This document shows positions 10,470 through 21,769 of a stretch of DNA of 64,000 nucleotides, piece after piece. The position numbers and the translations under genes are program-made. The stretch lies in assembly GCA_030710605.1 (NCBI GenBank), contig CP092877.1:40160406-40224405 (forward strand). The letters run 5' to 3'. Every line of letters starts with the position of its first letter. The first letter of the stretch is position 1. Source of the DNA: Cordylochernes scorpioides. Its lineage: Eukaryota; Arthropoda; Arachnida; Pseudoscorpiones; Chernetidae. Under the pieces are notes generated by a model. It made no database searches, was not told the DNA's origin, and worked only from the letters and a program-made list of their open reading frames with translations.

Positions 10470-10734
10470 TTCTACCAGAGCAGATGGTGAGGGCAGGACC
10501 AAGTAAGTTATCCGGGTAGATGATTTCAATGGACAGCTGGACGGGGAACTTCAGGAAGATTTCAATGAAGTTATACGTCTGGTATACAAACCCGAATATG
10601 CACATGAAGAAAAAGAAAGACTTCATCCATTTGACTTTTCCTTTACTGCGGACAATCTGTGGCACACCTAAAATTATGGTTTTCTCGAATAATCCCTTGA
10701 TTGTTTCTTCCTTCTCTTCCATATCGGCAGCCAT
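10470..10734 (-). CDS. DEG/ENaC-type sodium channel, first coding exon
   Basis: Starts at the ATG at 10734 (MAADMEEKEET; an upstream ATG in the same open frame exists at 10827) and ends at the donor AG|GTGAGT after 88 codons plus one base. Layout fits the N-terminus of amiloride-sensitive channels: a short cytoplasmic part, the pre-membrane motif TIILGVPQIV, first membrane helix (about residues 36-61, WMKSFFFFMCIFGF...), then FPVQLSIEII and LGPALTIC, matching the family's FPAVTIC. The family's pre-TM1 His-Gly is Leu-Gly here. Later exons should lie at lower coordinates, but none was recognised down to base 1, so the gene may be split by long introns or be a remnant. It would be a plasma-membrane trimer subunit. 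Confidence 0.75.
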
Positions 10735-11350
10735 AGCAAGAATCCAGATCCTCTCTCTAGATTTCAATTTCAGAAATGTTCTATCGATTATAAATTCTGA
10801 TCTACAAATTTGATAATTCGATCTCATTGATATGAAGATTTTTATTGAAATATTCCCCCAATCTCTTTTCGATTATTTTTTAATACGTTAATGGAGACCT
10901 AGGGTTTCTATAATTGATTTGGACACATACATATGCATATGCAAATCAATTTAAAGGATGGAACTATTCAGCGTTATTATTTTTTTTATATATAAAGGAC
11001 GAATTTCGACAAAAACAGAAGTCTTGGCTCATCAGTGGGGCAGGAAACTTCACAGGGAAATTTTCAATTTGATCAAGAAGATCAATTCAGCTATTGAATC
11101 TTGATTATGCTTATATAGTATTCAGTTGAAAGCTCATTCTTTGTGAATAAAGCAAATATGCTTGTATAAATATACACATATTTCAGAGCTTCGAGCATAG
11201 CTCATCTGCCTAAAGGAAAATGACATTTGAAACCAAAATTCTAATTGATATAAAGATGATGTTTAATATTCTTTACACTATTTTAATTTTAAACTAGAAC
11301 TGTATAGTCAATCTCAAACGGAAGATTATTGTCTGTTAAATGTGTTATAT

Positions 11351-11421
11351 GGAAATATCGGAAAAATCTTTAATTACGGGGCTGATAACCAGAATGGATG
11401 ATTTTTGAGCCCCGTCATTCG
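11351..11421 (-). mobile_element. Very short LINE insertion (71 bp) of the same family, with target duplication
   Basis: Perfect 13-bp direct repeat AAATGTGTTATAT at 11338-11350 and 11422-11434 flanks a body ending in CCCCGTAATTAAAGAT on the minus strand. It is a 3'-terminal fragment of the family at 10293-10463 and 22283-22645. Confidence 0.85.
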
Positions 11422-11624
11422 AAATGTGTTATATAAGAAAGAACTAATTAATTCATTTGACTCCTTTTTAAAACACTTCAAGCCTAAATAATGAATTAAA
11501 AATAGTTTTTAAAAAGCAAATATTTTATTCAAAAATGTACTAGAAAGGAAAAAAAATAAATCTGCATTTCAGTTACTGTTATTTAACAATTAAATTTTAT
11601 ATATTATTGTGCCATAAATAAATT

Positions 11625-12245
11625 GCAGTGTTATTCTGAAGTTTGTCTTTCCTAATTTTCTACGTGACATTTTGGTAGAGATGCTCGGTAGATTAGAGAA
11701 GACAAACTGAAGATCGCCGAGAAGACCTTGAGGCTATGCATGCTGTGATATACCTTTTTCGATTACTGCTACCAAGTGGTACTTCCAGGTCTTCAGACCA
11801 ACAGCACCCCTCTTACCTTTTTTATGATGTCTACAGCTCATCTTCTTTCTTATCTCCACTCAATCATATTAGAGTGTCAAGCTTGTAAAGCTTGTTGATG
11901 GTGTCTGTCGGGGATGAGTAGCGCACATGTCTACATCTGAGACATTGGGACCTAATAAAGATCGTTTAAAGGACTTGAGGAATAAGCAACAACAACAACA
12001 AAACATGTTTCGAGACTGACTCCAGGATGCCACCGCCGTGTCAAAGTCAAAAAATTCCCTTCAAGATGACGATGTCCCTATAGACAGTACGACGACAAAG
12101 CCGCTCTTCACGCTACAAGAAAAAGAACGTTAAAATACTAGAGACAAAGTTACAAGACTTCGATGGAATCCTTGGCAGAAGCACGTCAGTTCCATGTCAA
12201 CAGAAAAAAAGATTTGCAAGCTGTGAGTCACAGCTGCCATAGAGA
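11625..12245 (+). repeat. Dispersed repeat interrupted by LINE 3' ends
   Basis: Outer parts (TGAAGTTTGTCTTTCCTAATTTTC... and ...GCCGCTCTTCACGC...TTTGCAAGCTGTGAGTC) match 29105-29460 in reverse. The segment about 11728-12003 is absent from that copy. It holds two LINE 3' ends in opposite orientations: a CTTCTTTC / ACTCAATCATATTA end on minus, and the CAA-tailed end on plus. Confidence 0.65.
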
Positions 12246-12249
12246 AGGA

Positions 12250-12940
12250 GCTATTTATTATTTTATATTGATATTATATTATAAAGCGATAACCCGCCAT
12301 CTAAATATTATATGTAATTCTACTGTTCTAAAAGCTTATGTCCAGAGTTTGTCTAAATAATTTTCTAAGATTCCACCCTTCAGTGTAGCATATATAATCA
12401 GAATGATCCAATACAGTATTAGACCTTTAAAGAAGCGGTCTGGTAGATTAAAAAAAAAAAAAAAAAATTTACGAAACCGCTGGATGGTTCAACAATGATA
12501 AGCTAAGATCTCCGAATATTTTTTCATCGCAGTAAGGACAGTAGAAGTTTGGTATATGTATAAAAGAAACATATTCGCGTCTGAATGTTTTCATATTTAT
12601 ATATTTGCTATAATATATTATATTCATTATTTAAAGGATAAGTAAAAAATATTTATTATTTTATAAACAGATAATTAATTTTGTGATGTTTATATTTATT
12701 ACTCTGTAAAACTTGCCTCATTGCCTTTCTGGTATTTTATAAATTTTAATTTGTTCTTTTGCCATATAAATAAATTGCCGTGTCATTTTGAAGTTCGTCT
12801 TTTATAATTTTCTACCTTACAATATTTTAAATTAAATTTTAAAATGTATAGGAAAAATTAAAATTGAAATTTACCAGAATATTTTAAAAAATGAATTAAA
12901 TTAAATTTAAAACAGATTCATGTTTTTCATCATTTAAATA
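12250..12940. repeat. MITE-X fragment and AT-rich sequence
   Basis: About 12425-12560 carries the MITE-X text (GGTCTGGTAGATTAAA, ACCGCTGGATGGTTCA, TTTTTCATCGCAGTAAGGAC, GTAGAAGTTTG). The remainder is anonymous AT-rich sequence with a partial match at 12770-12815 to the repeat at 11625. Confidence 0.5.
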
Positions 12941-12944
12941 TAGT

Positions 12945-13937
12945 AAACTAGCGGATGTGCACCCGGCTTCGCCCGGGTTTTATCCAAGTGAAAGTTTGCC
13001 TACATAAACACCCATAATATTATGATAATAATAATATTCGTTACATTATCTATATTAATAAAATGGAAATTTCATAAGTGGACATCACTAAAAACCTTCG
13101 TTACAATGCATCAATTTCAACCAAATTTTTCTCCAATCTCCATTCTGTCACCCCGGAAGCCCTGAACTGGCTGAAGGCCTTGCCTCTCAGACTTTAATGA
13201 CCGATATGTCCTCACTTCTTTTTCCTAGATTTAATTCATTTTGTCTCCTCTCTAATTGTAAATTCGCTGCTGTATCACCTCATAAGCATAAATAAACCAA
13301 ATTTTCAACATTTATGTAAAACGAGATGGAGCAGGTTTTGCTTAACATCAAAATATATTTCCTAACATTAACATGCGTAACTTCGCTGTTATCGATTAAA
13401 TACAAAAAAAAAATCAACAGAGTTAATTTTATTTATATATAAATACAAAATTAAATTTCAACAGAGTTATTTTTTTACATACTAGCTAATAATCTCAATC
13501 TAAAAATATTCAAAACAAGCAATTTTAAGATAACACCATATGTAAAACAGTCGGCCAAGAAAACAACAACGATATTACATCTTTCTCACATATTCACACA
13601 CAATCTTGATTAATAATTAAAACTAATATTTAACATTGTTTATTATACTTCAACTTTTATTTCTACATTTGTTTTTAAATACCCAATTGTTTTATCATGT
13701 TTCTAATTTCACCTAACAAATATACAAATTTATAGTGACCAACATATGCAAATTTTATCTTTGTTTTTATTTAACTTGATATCGTAAACATAACATCCAT
13801 TGTAAGCATTTTTCTGTTCACCTTCCGTGGTTTCTCTTTTCTCTGATAGTTTTTAGGTGTAGTTTATTTTCTTATTACTAGACTACAAACATTCCCTCGA
13901 GAAAAACCTGGGCGAAGCCGGGTACATCCACTAGTAT
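12945..13937. mobile_element. Foldback element with CCGGCTTCGCCCGGG ends
   Basis: Left end ACTAGCGGATGTGCACCCGGC / TTCGCCCGGGTTTTAT, right end AAAACCTGGGCGAAGCCGGG / TACATCCACTAGT, inverted to each other about 1 kb apart. Related ends lie at 15410-15500, 15735-15800, 15965-16030 and 16845-16905. No transposase is seen inside. The superfamily is not assigned. Confidence 0.6.
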
Positions 13938-13944
13938 ATTTATA

Positions 13945-15254
13945 CAGGGTCCATTATGAAAGTAATGAGCATTTACTGGCAAAATACATTTATTGATCGT
14001 CATTTGTGCAAATGTTCAATATTCTTCAAAATACATTCCTCCTGCATCAATACACTTGCGGAGACGCGTTTGCCACGCCTGAAAGGCACCCTGAAACTCC
14101 TCGACAGGAATGTTTCTCAGGAACGTTGTAACATGGTGTTGGATGTTTTCCACGGTTTCCCAATGTTTTCCTTTCATCTCTCTCTTGAGTCGCGGAAACA
14201 AAAAGAAGTCACACGGAGCTAAGTCGGGACTGTAAGGGGGGGTGAGGGATCACCGGGGTGTTGCTCCGGGCCAGGAAGTTGGTAATGATGAAGGCTGGTG
14301 GCATTGTCATGGTGGAGCTTGACCGTGTCTTTAATGTCAGTCCTCACGCGTGCGATCCGGCGTTTCAATCTCCTGAGCACCTCCAGGTAAAAGGCTGCGT
14401 TTACAGTTTTGTCCCTGCGGTACAAACTCACAATGGACTATTCCTCGGATGTCCAAGAAGACAATGATCATCGTTTTGATGCGCGACTTGCTCATTCGCG
14501 CTTTCTTGGGGCGTGGGGATGATTTTGTGTGCCATGCACAGCTCTGCCTTTTCGACTCTGGGTCGTATTCAAACATCCAGGATTCGTTTCCGGTTACTAC
14601 AGAGTTCAGAAAGTCCGGTTCATTTTGAATCAAATCCAACAATTCTTGACAGCGCAAAACTCTAAGTTCTTTCTGGTTTTGCGTCAACACTTTCGGCAAA
14701 AGCTTCGCACAGACCTTACGCATTTGCAGATCCTCGGTCACTATCCCATGTACCACAAATGTGGACATGTGTAATGTGTCAGCAATTTGCTGGATGCTTA
14801 ATCCACGGTCGGTACGCAAAACTCGAGCACACGATCCACGTTCTCGTCAGTTCTGGCCGTTGTTGGGCGTCCTGAACGAGGTTCGTCGGCGACCTCCTTC
14901 CGGCCCTCCTTGAACGCCTTGTGCCACTTCCCAGACTGTGATCTTGAAATGCAATCGTCCTTGAAAGCTTTTTGCAGCATCTGGAATGTTTCGGTTGCAT
15001 TTTTTCCAAGCCTCACGCAAAACTTTATGGCGTATCGTTGTTCAAGCGAACGCTCCATCGCGCTATGTTATAAAAGTTGAAAACACACTTCAAGCGGAGG
15101 CATGTATCTCCCCTCACACTGTTCGAACTCAACTGACGACCGGATGGATTGAAAGGGCATATCCCTCCACCACATTTTCCCCCGGTTTCACCGTGCTTCC
15201 ATCTATTGTCGCGTCACAATAACATTATGCTCATTACTTTCATAATGGACCCTG
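13945..15254 (-). mobile_element. Complete mariner element
   Basis: Perfect 28-bp terminal inverted repeats (CAGGGTCCATTATGAAAGTA..., 13945-13972 and 15227-15254) flanked by TA at 13943-13944 and 15255-15256. Length is 1310 bp, normal for mariner. It inserted just beside the right end of the CCGGCTTCGCCCGGG foldback. Confidence 0.95.
14016..15058 (-). pseudogene. Mariner transposase, inactive
   Basis: Begins MERSLEQRYAIKFCVRLGK at 15058 (helix-turn-helix, GRPTTARTDENVDRV). It continues in shifted frames through EDLQMRKVCAKLLPKVL, VVTGNESWMFEYDPES, IVHCEFVPQGQ, KLHHDNATS and the C-terminal FPRLKREMKGKHWETVENIQ, ending FEEY near 14016. Several frameshifts break it. The first catalytic aspartate, normally in TGDES, is asparagine (TGNES). 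It would have acted in the nucleus on its own TIRs by cut-and-paste. Confidence 0.92.
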
Positions 15255-15352
15255 TATAATACAGTATATAAAATATATTTTTCGAGCAAAAATAACCACT
15301 CTCTCTACTGAATAGATTTTAAAAATAAAAATAAATAAAAATATCTAGAGAT

Positions 15353-15389
15353 ATACTATATGATCTTAGCCAAAAGGCCGAGAAACGAT
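15353..15389 (-). pseudogene. U2 snRNA 5' fragment
   Basis: The minus strand reads ATCGTTTCTCGGCCTTTTGG then CTAAGATCA, the 5' end of U2 snRNA with one change and a small deletion after it. Flanks ATATCTAGAGAT (15341-15352) and ATATATAGAGAT (15395-15406) could be an imperfect target duplication. Far too short to be functional. Confidence 0.7.
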
Positions 15390-15409
15390 ATTTTATATAT
15401 AGAGATGAC

Positions 15410-15800
15410 CTGGCTTCGTGTGTCTTCTGCTCGAGTGAATGTTTCGCTGGTAGAAATTTGTTCCTACCTACTAAAAATTATTACCTGGCTTCGCCAGTGG
15501 TCTGCTTTAGTGAATATTCCCCTAAAGAATTTTGTTTATATCAATCAGGTATGATACAACAATATTATCATAATCATTTCTGAATAAAATATATTGTTGC
15601 TCAGTACTTGGTTAATTCTAATTTTTCTTGGTTAAAAGTGCGACAAAAAACTTGCAGATTTAACTCTCTGTCCTGTTCAAAATTCAGCGAAATTAGTTAC
15701 ATATTGAGGGCGTGCGTAGCCAACAAACATATATTTATATGTTCCCGGCTTCGCCCGGTTTTTACCCGAGTAAAAGTTTGCCTAACGAACATTTGTTAAA
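15410..15800 (+). repeat. Cluster of broken CCGGCTTCGCCCGG-type ends
   Basis: Three diverged copies of the TGGCTTCG / CCCGGCTTCGCCCGG end with the following CCGAGTAAAAGTTTGCCTAAC. They are remnants of the foldback family at 12945-13937. Confidence 0.5.
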
Positions 15801-15959
15801 ACGATTCTAGCAAACATCCAATCCCTACTGAATATTGAAATATTTTCCCGGTTCTTTGAAAAATACTCGATAAGTAGAATAAATTCAATTTTAATTGGTC
15901 CACTCGGTAATTTGAAGTTGAAGTAATAGTATCTTGCCACAAACGAACATTTGTAAATA

Positions 15960-16908
15960 ACTGTATTTAGCGAATGTACCCGGCTTGCCCGGTTTTTTAC
16001 CCGAGTAAAAGTTTGCCTAACAAACATTTGTTAAAACGATTCTAAAAAACATCCAATACACCTATATATAGATTTATAAACGTATATGAATATTGTTATA
16101 TGCGTTTAAATACATTTTTGAAACACATAATATTTTTGAAAACATTTATTAAATTTTAAATAAGATATTTTCTTTAAATATATATTAATAATGAAATGCC
16201 AAGTTTTTTTTACAGCGTCATTGGAATATTATAATACTAAATTCTCAAATTAAATAATACATTTTTATACTTGACACATTTTAGCATTTTTACAATTTAT
16301 AAATGTAATTTCACCAGATACCGCGAGAGGCGCTGCTTGCGAGTGAAAGTAGAAAATTTGCAAATAAAATTGCAACGAATATTTATTTCAAATAAAATTC
16401 AAACCAGAAACCTTCCCACTAGTATAGTAAATATATAACTTCCTAAAGTTTCACGGCGATTGGATGATCTTAACTTTTAAAAACATTCATCGTGTAAACA
16501 AACTACATGTAAAATTATTAACCAATCAAATTCATTTATCGTTGCGACTAGTGCTGCGCCAAGCAGTAAAAGGCTGGAATTAACGCTTTTTAGTTTTACT
16601 TTTTTTTTAAAAGCACATTACCCTTTTTATTTTTTTTTTAAATAGCCTATATGTTAAACGAAATCTTCAGCTACTAACATGCGAAATTTCATAATGATTG
16701 ATTCGGTAGATTTTGCGCAGCATGATAACAAACATCGATTTTGGATTTCATTTTTATAGATATTAAAAAGGATAAAGGATATAATGCAACGAATATTATT
16801 ATCATAATATTCTGTGTGTTCGGGAATACATACAGTATTATTCGTTAGGCAAACTTTCACTCGGATAAAACCCGGGCGAAGCCAGGTACACATCCGCTAG
16901 TAAATAAT
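15960..16908. mobile_element. Second foldback of the CCGGCTTCGCCCGGG family
   Basis: Left end TACCCGGCTTGCCCGGTTTT...AAAGTTTGCCTAACAAAC, right end GGCAAACTTTCACTCGGATA then AAACCCGGGCGAAGCCAGG...CCGCTAGTA. It has no coding content. An internal segment (16490-16600) recurs at 17415-17530. Confidence 0.6.
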
Positions 16909-17589
16909 ATTTCCAATTAATTTAATTTGAAAAATACTACTAAATAACTAAATAAAATCTTACCTTCTAAAAAGGATAAAAAAGTTATTCGAAATGAAAT
17001 TTTTGCAATTTTAGTCTGAATGCTAAACCAAAACCTCAGCTACCTACGTGCGAAATTTCACAATAGTTTTAATTAACCTAGGTTCCGGGGGCGTATAAAT
17101 TTGATAACGATCGATTAATATTATTTCCAAAGAGTTTAAATATATATATTTTCCCGTTTGTGAATTTTAAAATTAATCATTTCTTTTTTTCTCAATGAAT
17201 TTTGCATATTAATTTAAAAGGTCATTTTTGTTATGATCACATACAATGAATTTTTTTTTTATAACAAACGATAACAAACAACAACTACAATGAAATTCGC
17301 ATCTTCATTATTATAAAAAACAACAAATTAACAATGTAAAATATATTTTAACATTAAAACATTTTAACATTTAACACAAAAACGTTACAATATGAATAAT
17401 CTTACCTTTTAAAAACATTCATCGTGTAAGCAAACTACGTGTAAAATTATTAACCAATCAAATTCATTTATCGTCTCGACCAGTGCGGCGCCAAGCGGTA
17501 AAAGGCTGGAACTAATGCTTTTGGTTTTACATTTTTTAAAAAAGCGCATTAACCTTTTTAAAATACAATATAATGCGGCTGATGATTGT

Positions 17590-17912
17590 AAAACGAAAAT
17601 TTCAATTATACCGCGAATGTTTCTTTTAAACAAAAATCGGAATTTATTTTAAAGAGAAATAGCGATTATTTCTAACTTTAAGGATGAAGTATGATAGGAT
17701 GAATTGTGAAGAGTAATGACAAACGGAAAAATAAAAGTGTCCATGGATTCCCATCCCTGGACACTTTTATTTTCCGTTTGTCATTACTTTTCACAATTCA
17801 TCCTATCATACTTCATCCTTAAAGTTAGAAATAATCGCTATTTCTCTTTAAAATAAATTCCGATTTTTGTTCAAAAGAAACATTCGCGGTATAATTGCAA
17901 TTTTCGTTTTAT
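17590..17912. repeat. Near-perfect 320-bp palindrome
   Basis: Arms of about 150 bp (17590-17740 and 17757-17912) with a short spacer, for example TAGCGATTATTTCTAACTTT against its complement. A diverged relative, also a foldback, is at 34312-34520. Confidence 0.85.
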
Positions 17913-18059
17913 TAACCTTTTTAGTTTTTTGAATAGCCTATATGTTAATAAACGAAATCTTCAGCTACCTACATGCGAAATTTCATAATGATTGATTCTG
18001 TAGATTTTGCGCAACGAGATAACAAACATCGATTTTAAATTTAATTTTTATAGATATAA

Positions 18060-18640
18060 GGATTAGTTTTTATCTAATTATTTTAGTCATGAATTCAAAA
18101 TATTTTCAAATTTATAACAGCCAGATGATTTCTCAATTTAGCAAACCTTAGAATCAAGAGTTGAATAATATTTGCAAAATCTAAACAAAAATTCAAATAT
18201 CTATTCATATTAAAATCCAAATTATTCAATCAGTACATCTGTTTATCGTCAAAGTTCTAAACCTCTGTACCAAATGTCATCAAATTTCTACATAACACTC
18301 ATCCACACATGTTTTGAACTATTTCCTTTTGTAGAATTCTATTTTGGTTTCAATTTTGTTTCCAAAAATCTGATGAACTTTCTTTAACAATTTAACTTCA
18401 TTGGGCAGCTTTCGTTCAAATATTTGTATTCATATTAAAAATGGAAAGGTTTTGAAAATACAACACAATGTAAACGCTATGATATACTTAGTGTATTAAT
18501 TTTGTGTATAATGGACTGGTGTTTTTATAATGCCATAGAAGGTATGTTCGATGAAGGCAAAATAAATTATAGAAGTATTCAAAGAGCGTTGAAATGAAAT
18601 GAGTTTGTCAAAAAATATCAAACAAGTAGACAGGATTGAT
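18060..18640. other. Interval without a recognised gene
   Basis: AT-rich. No coding, repeat or splice pattern noticed. Confidence 0.5.
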
Positions 18641-18646
18641 ATATAT

Positions 18647-19202
18647 TGTTACGTCGAACCCAGACGAGGTTCGTGTACTTTGTCTACTCAGGATGCCACA
18701 AAGATACACTTGTGAGTTCGAAGGGATTCAGATAAATTTATTGCTTTATTGGCACTAAACAGAAGGAATACAACAGTGGGACTTGCCTTAACCTCCCCGT
18801 CAGGAGAATCCTTGGCGCCGTGGATGTCCTCTTGTGAAGCGTTCCGCTCCACACTATACACATGTAGCTTGGACTACACCGCCTTGTAGGTCGATCCGAT
18901 TTCAGTCTCTCCTGGCACCGCCTTGCAGGATCATCCACACGCCCCGGAAGTAACTCTCCGCCGTCTTCTTCTTGCCGCACATCCTCCTCCTCTAGACTGC
19001 GATGTCCTCTCGGCGCACAAAACCCCTTCAGGCCGACCGCTATCTCGGTTCCTTCCTTCACTACGGCACCAGCTGGACTGTGTATCCCGCCCTCTTCTCT
19101 GGAATCTGTCAATCAACACTTCCTTGTGGAGGGGGACCCTGCATACCTTCTTTTCTTGGCTTGCCCACATATTCTCTTCATCTTATTTGCTGCACCGCTT
19201 CA
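18647..19202 (-). repeat. Possible solo LTR
   Basis: A GC-richer block bounded by TG (18647) and CA (19202), with ATAT on both sides (18643-18646, 19203-19206). The minus strand has AATAAA near its CGTAACA end, as expected of an LTR 3' part. The terminal inverted match is only TG/CA, and open stretches inside have no recognised domain. Confidence 0.42.
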
Positions 19203-19249
19203 ATATTTACAATGGTTAAAATGACATGTATTGACTTAACAGCGAGGAG

Positions 19250-19400
19250 AAGCAGATACAGAAGAGCTACCATTAAGAGGATGTCTAAAAACGTTGCTTA
19301 AACGGTCTCTCTAAGAGGTGGTCTCTTATCAGATTCTTCGTGTCTGTTTGAATATTTTATGAGAGACCTCTTCCGCGAGAGACAAGTTTTAACATGTTTA
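19250..19400. repeat. Foldback fragment with GAGAGACC motifs
   Basis: AAACGGTCTCTCTAAGAGGTGGTCTCTTAT and, inverted, ATGAGAGACCTCTTCCGCGAGAGAC. Looks like a pogo-type MITE, but the ends are unclear. Confidence 0.35.
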
Positions 19401-19486
19401 TAGGCATTTTTTCTTGAGACATTTTATTGATAAATATTAAAATCTTTATTATAAAAATCAAAGTTTAGAATTATCAAGAAAGGCCA

Positions 19487-19528
19487 ACCACGTACGCATT
19501 TCGGACTGTTGGTCCTCATTATCGTGGT
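19487..19528 (-). ncRNA. Degenerate hammerhead motif, family 1
   Basis: The minus strand keeps stem I (ACCACG/CGTGGT with an extra base), stem II (GGAC-CAACA-GTCC) and GAAA. The core reads ATAATGA instead of CTGATGA, so activity is not expected. The neighbouring TATCAAGAAAGGCCAACCACG is the family 1 element text. Confidence 0.6.
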
Positions 19529-20054
19529 TCAGGATTACGTTGAAAATCCACCAAGAGAAGTTCCAACACATTAGTTCCTAAAAAAATACATTAATATCCA
19601 AAAGTGCTTAAGAATATGCTATAAAAAGCTTAAAAAGAGTTTAAAAGGTAAATAAGAAGTATCAGATCATGAAGTGTATGATATAATGACATTGGTATTT
19701 TAACTAAAATTTCTCTCTATAACGAAATTAAACATAGAAAATAGCGGCCTGGAGTTAACTGGAAACATTTCTGTAAATGGGTTTATCACTGATGATCCAC
19801 GTTTACACACGTTAGATTTGAAATCTCTTTACAACCCCTAAACGGAAGATGAGAAATGTTGAGCTTTTAGCCATTAAGTCTGAGAGCTGTATTCAAAGCT
19901 AAAATGTCTATAAGTTCTACATCCTTAGATTCACAGATAGATTGTTATTCTAAACATCAATTTCTTGTTCAAGTATAACCAAATATAAAGGTAATCCACA
20001 GATGAACCTAAATCACTCAATTTGTCATATCACACGGAAAATTCAATACTTACA

Positions 20055-20335
20055 TAAAAGAGGTCTATCATAAACACCAAATTGCTCCTGCGGAGAAACT
20101 GAACAAACTGCTCTTCACCTTATCTATGACTGTCCGAACTTTACAGAAGTGAGAAATCGATTGTTCCCTGATCTAACTCTCTTATATCAGCCATTTGTCT
20201 ATATAAATTTTATGAAATCTGTAGAATAATACATGTAAATTTGTAAATATTCAATTCTAAGTACTAATTTGTTTTTTGTTTTGTTTCCTCTTTATTAGAC
20301 GCAAATATTTCAATATCGCGCCTAGTTGATTAATA
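20055..20335 (+). pseudogene. LINE ORF2 C-terminus
   Basis: Reads NCSCGETEQTALHLIYDCPN then FTEVRNRLFPDL and a stop: the CxC...H...C knuckle of LINE C-termini. Its 3' UTR contains GACGCAAATATTTCAATATC, related to the ends at 22105 and 41065. Only the last 60 codons or so remain. Confidence 0.7.
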
Positions 20336-20344
20336 AATAATTAA

Positions 20345-20860
20345 GATAAAACAGATGAACATAACAATCCTAAAATTTCATTTACCATTTTAGTGGTTGT
20401 GAAAATTGTGATATATATTTTTAAAAAACAAATAGAGCTAATAAAGATGATTTCTTACTACATTTTATTACAGATAGAGGAATTTATGTATTTTGGGCAA
20501 ATATTTGGTTATCATTAATCGTAAAAATGAACAAAATATGAGAAAAACAAATTCTTAAAGACACCGAATAAAACAGTTTATTTGAACACAAGTTACAACA
20601 ATACTGAAGAGATTTCAGCATTTTGACAGGTCAGAGTCAAGTTGATGCTGCAACACACAGTCTCGATTTAAGACTGAGACACGAAAATATCAGTCTTGAT
20701 ATCTGAGATAGTTTGAACACAATATTCTCTCATCACAAACAATCGAAAATTGTTTGAAATAAAATTATTTTATATATTATATATATATAAATATAACTTA
20801 GATCAATAAGGAATCAAGGGTTTCGTTTCTTTTCTTAATCAAAGTGTGGTGGTGGTTATC
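20345..20860. other. Interval without a recognised gene
   Basis: AT-rich sequence with a TA run near 20780. Nothing recognised. Confidence 0.5.
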
Positions 20861-20867
20861 TCCATGG

Positions 20868-21122
20868 TTAAACCAATTCCTGAAGTCCACTCCTCACCAA
20901 TTTTGCGATTGTAGTTATAGGCCTGGAAAATAGTCCTCTATTGTCAGTTCTGAGCATGATATGTTCCAGAGAAGCTTCCGCACTATTGCATTTAAAGCAG
21001 TTATTTTGAAGGTTTTTTTGTCCATTTTTAAATGTCAAGGTTTTCATATGGCTACTTCTTAGTCTTACTAAAGCTGTTTGTTGATTCTTATTGAGTTTTT
21101 GAAGTTCTTCTAATTGTTTCAA
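20868..21122 (-). pseudogene. LINE ORF2 C-terminus
   Basis: Reads ALVRLRSSHMKTLTFKNGQK then NCFKCNSAEASLEHIM, a LINE C-terminal arrangement (R-L-R-S/T-x-H followed by CxxC and EH). The final Cys is lost. 5'-truncated, probably dead. Confidence 0.68.
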
Positions 21123-21477
21123 TGGTTTGTACCAATGATGATTTGGATAAGCTGTCAGTTTTGATTTATTTTATTTTTTTATACGTATATATTTCAAAAT
21201 ACGTAAAAATTAAAGTGTAAAAGCAGGGAAGAATCAATAAAATAACACTTACCTTTATTGTAAAAAGTGGCTTCAAACTTGCAAGGTTTTCAGTCTGAAA
21301 GTTATACAAGGATTTATTTATTACAATATGACCAAATTTAACATATAGTTATAAAGAAATTATAGGAGCAAATGAAGTAATCGGTACAGTAAAACGTGTC
21401 TAGTGTAGAAATTTAGATAATATTCATTAAATGCGATATTTGATTACATGACATTTACATATATTGAGGAAAGATGT

Positions 21478-21678
21478 TTAAGGTTGTCCCAAAAGTTCAT
21501 ATTTTTCTTGAAACGTTGTTTTTATTATTACTTGGCGAATAATATTATTACGGCGAATGCATAATAATGCATAATATAATTACTTATATATAATACAAAG
21601 ACATTTTACATGACGGCGAATAATATTGGTATTTCAATTTTTTTGAAGTGTTTACGAACTTTTGGGACAACCTTGTAT
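21478..21678. repeat. Mariner-type MITE
   Basis: AAGGTTGTCCCAAAAGTTCAT and its inverse ACGAACTTTTGGGACAACCTTG, with TA outside. About 200 bp; same family as 51562-51757, with which it shares the GGCGAATAATATTGGTAT interior. Confidence 0.85.
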
Positions 21679-21769
21679 TTATGAACGAAATAAAGAGAAC
21701 CCCTACCTTTGGAAAAAGTATCAAAAGAAGGTTTTATTTGAAAAGGGAAAAAAATATTTGAGTAAAACG

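Noticed and set aside
18738..19112. A 124-codon gene on the minus strand
   Set aside because: It lies inside a probable LTR, with no domain, signal peptide or splice support.
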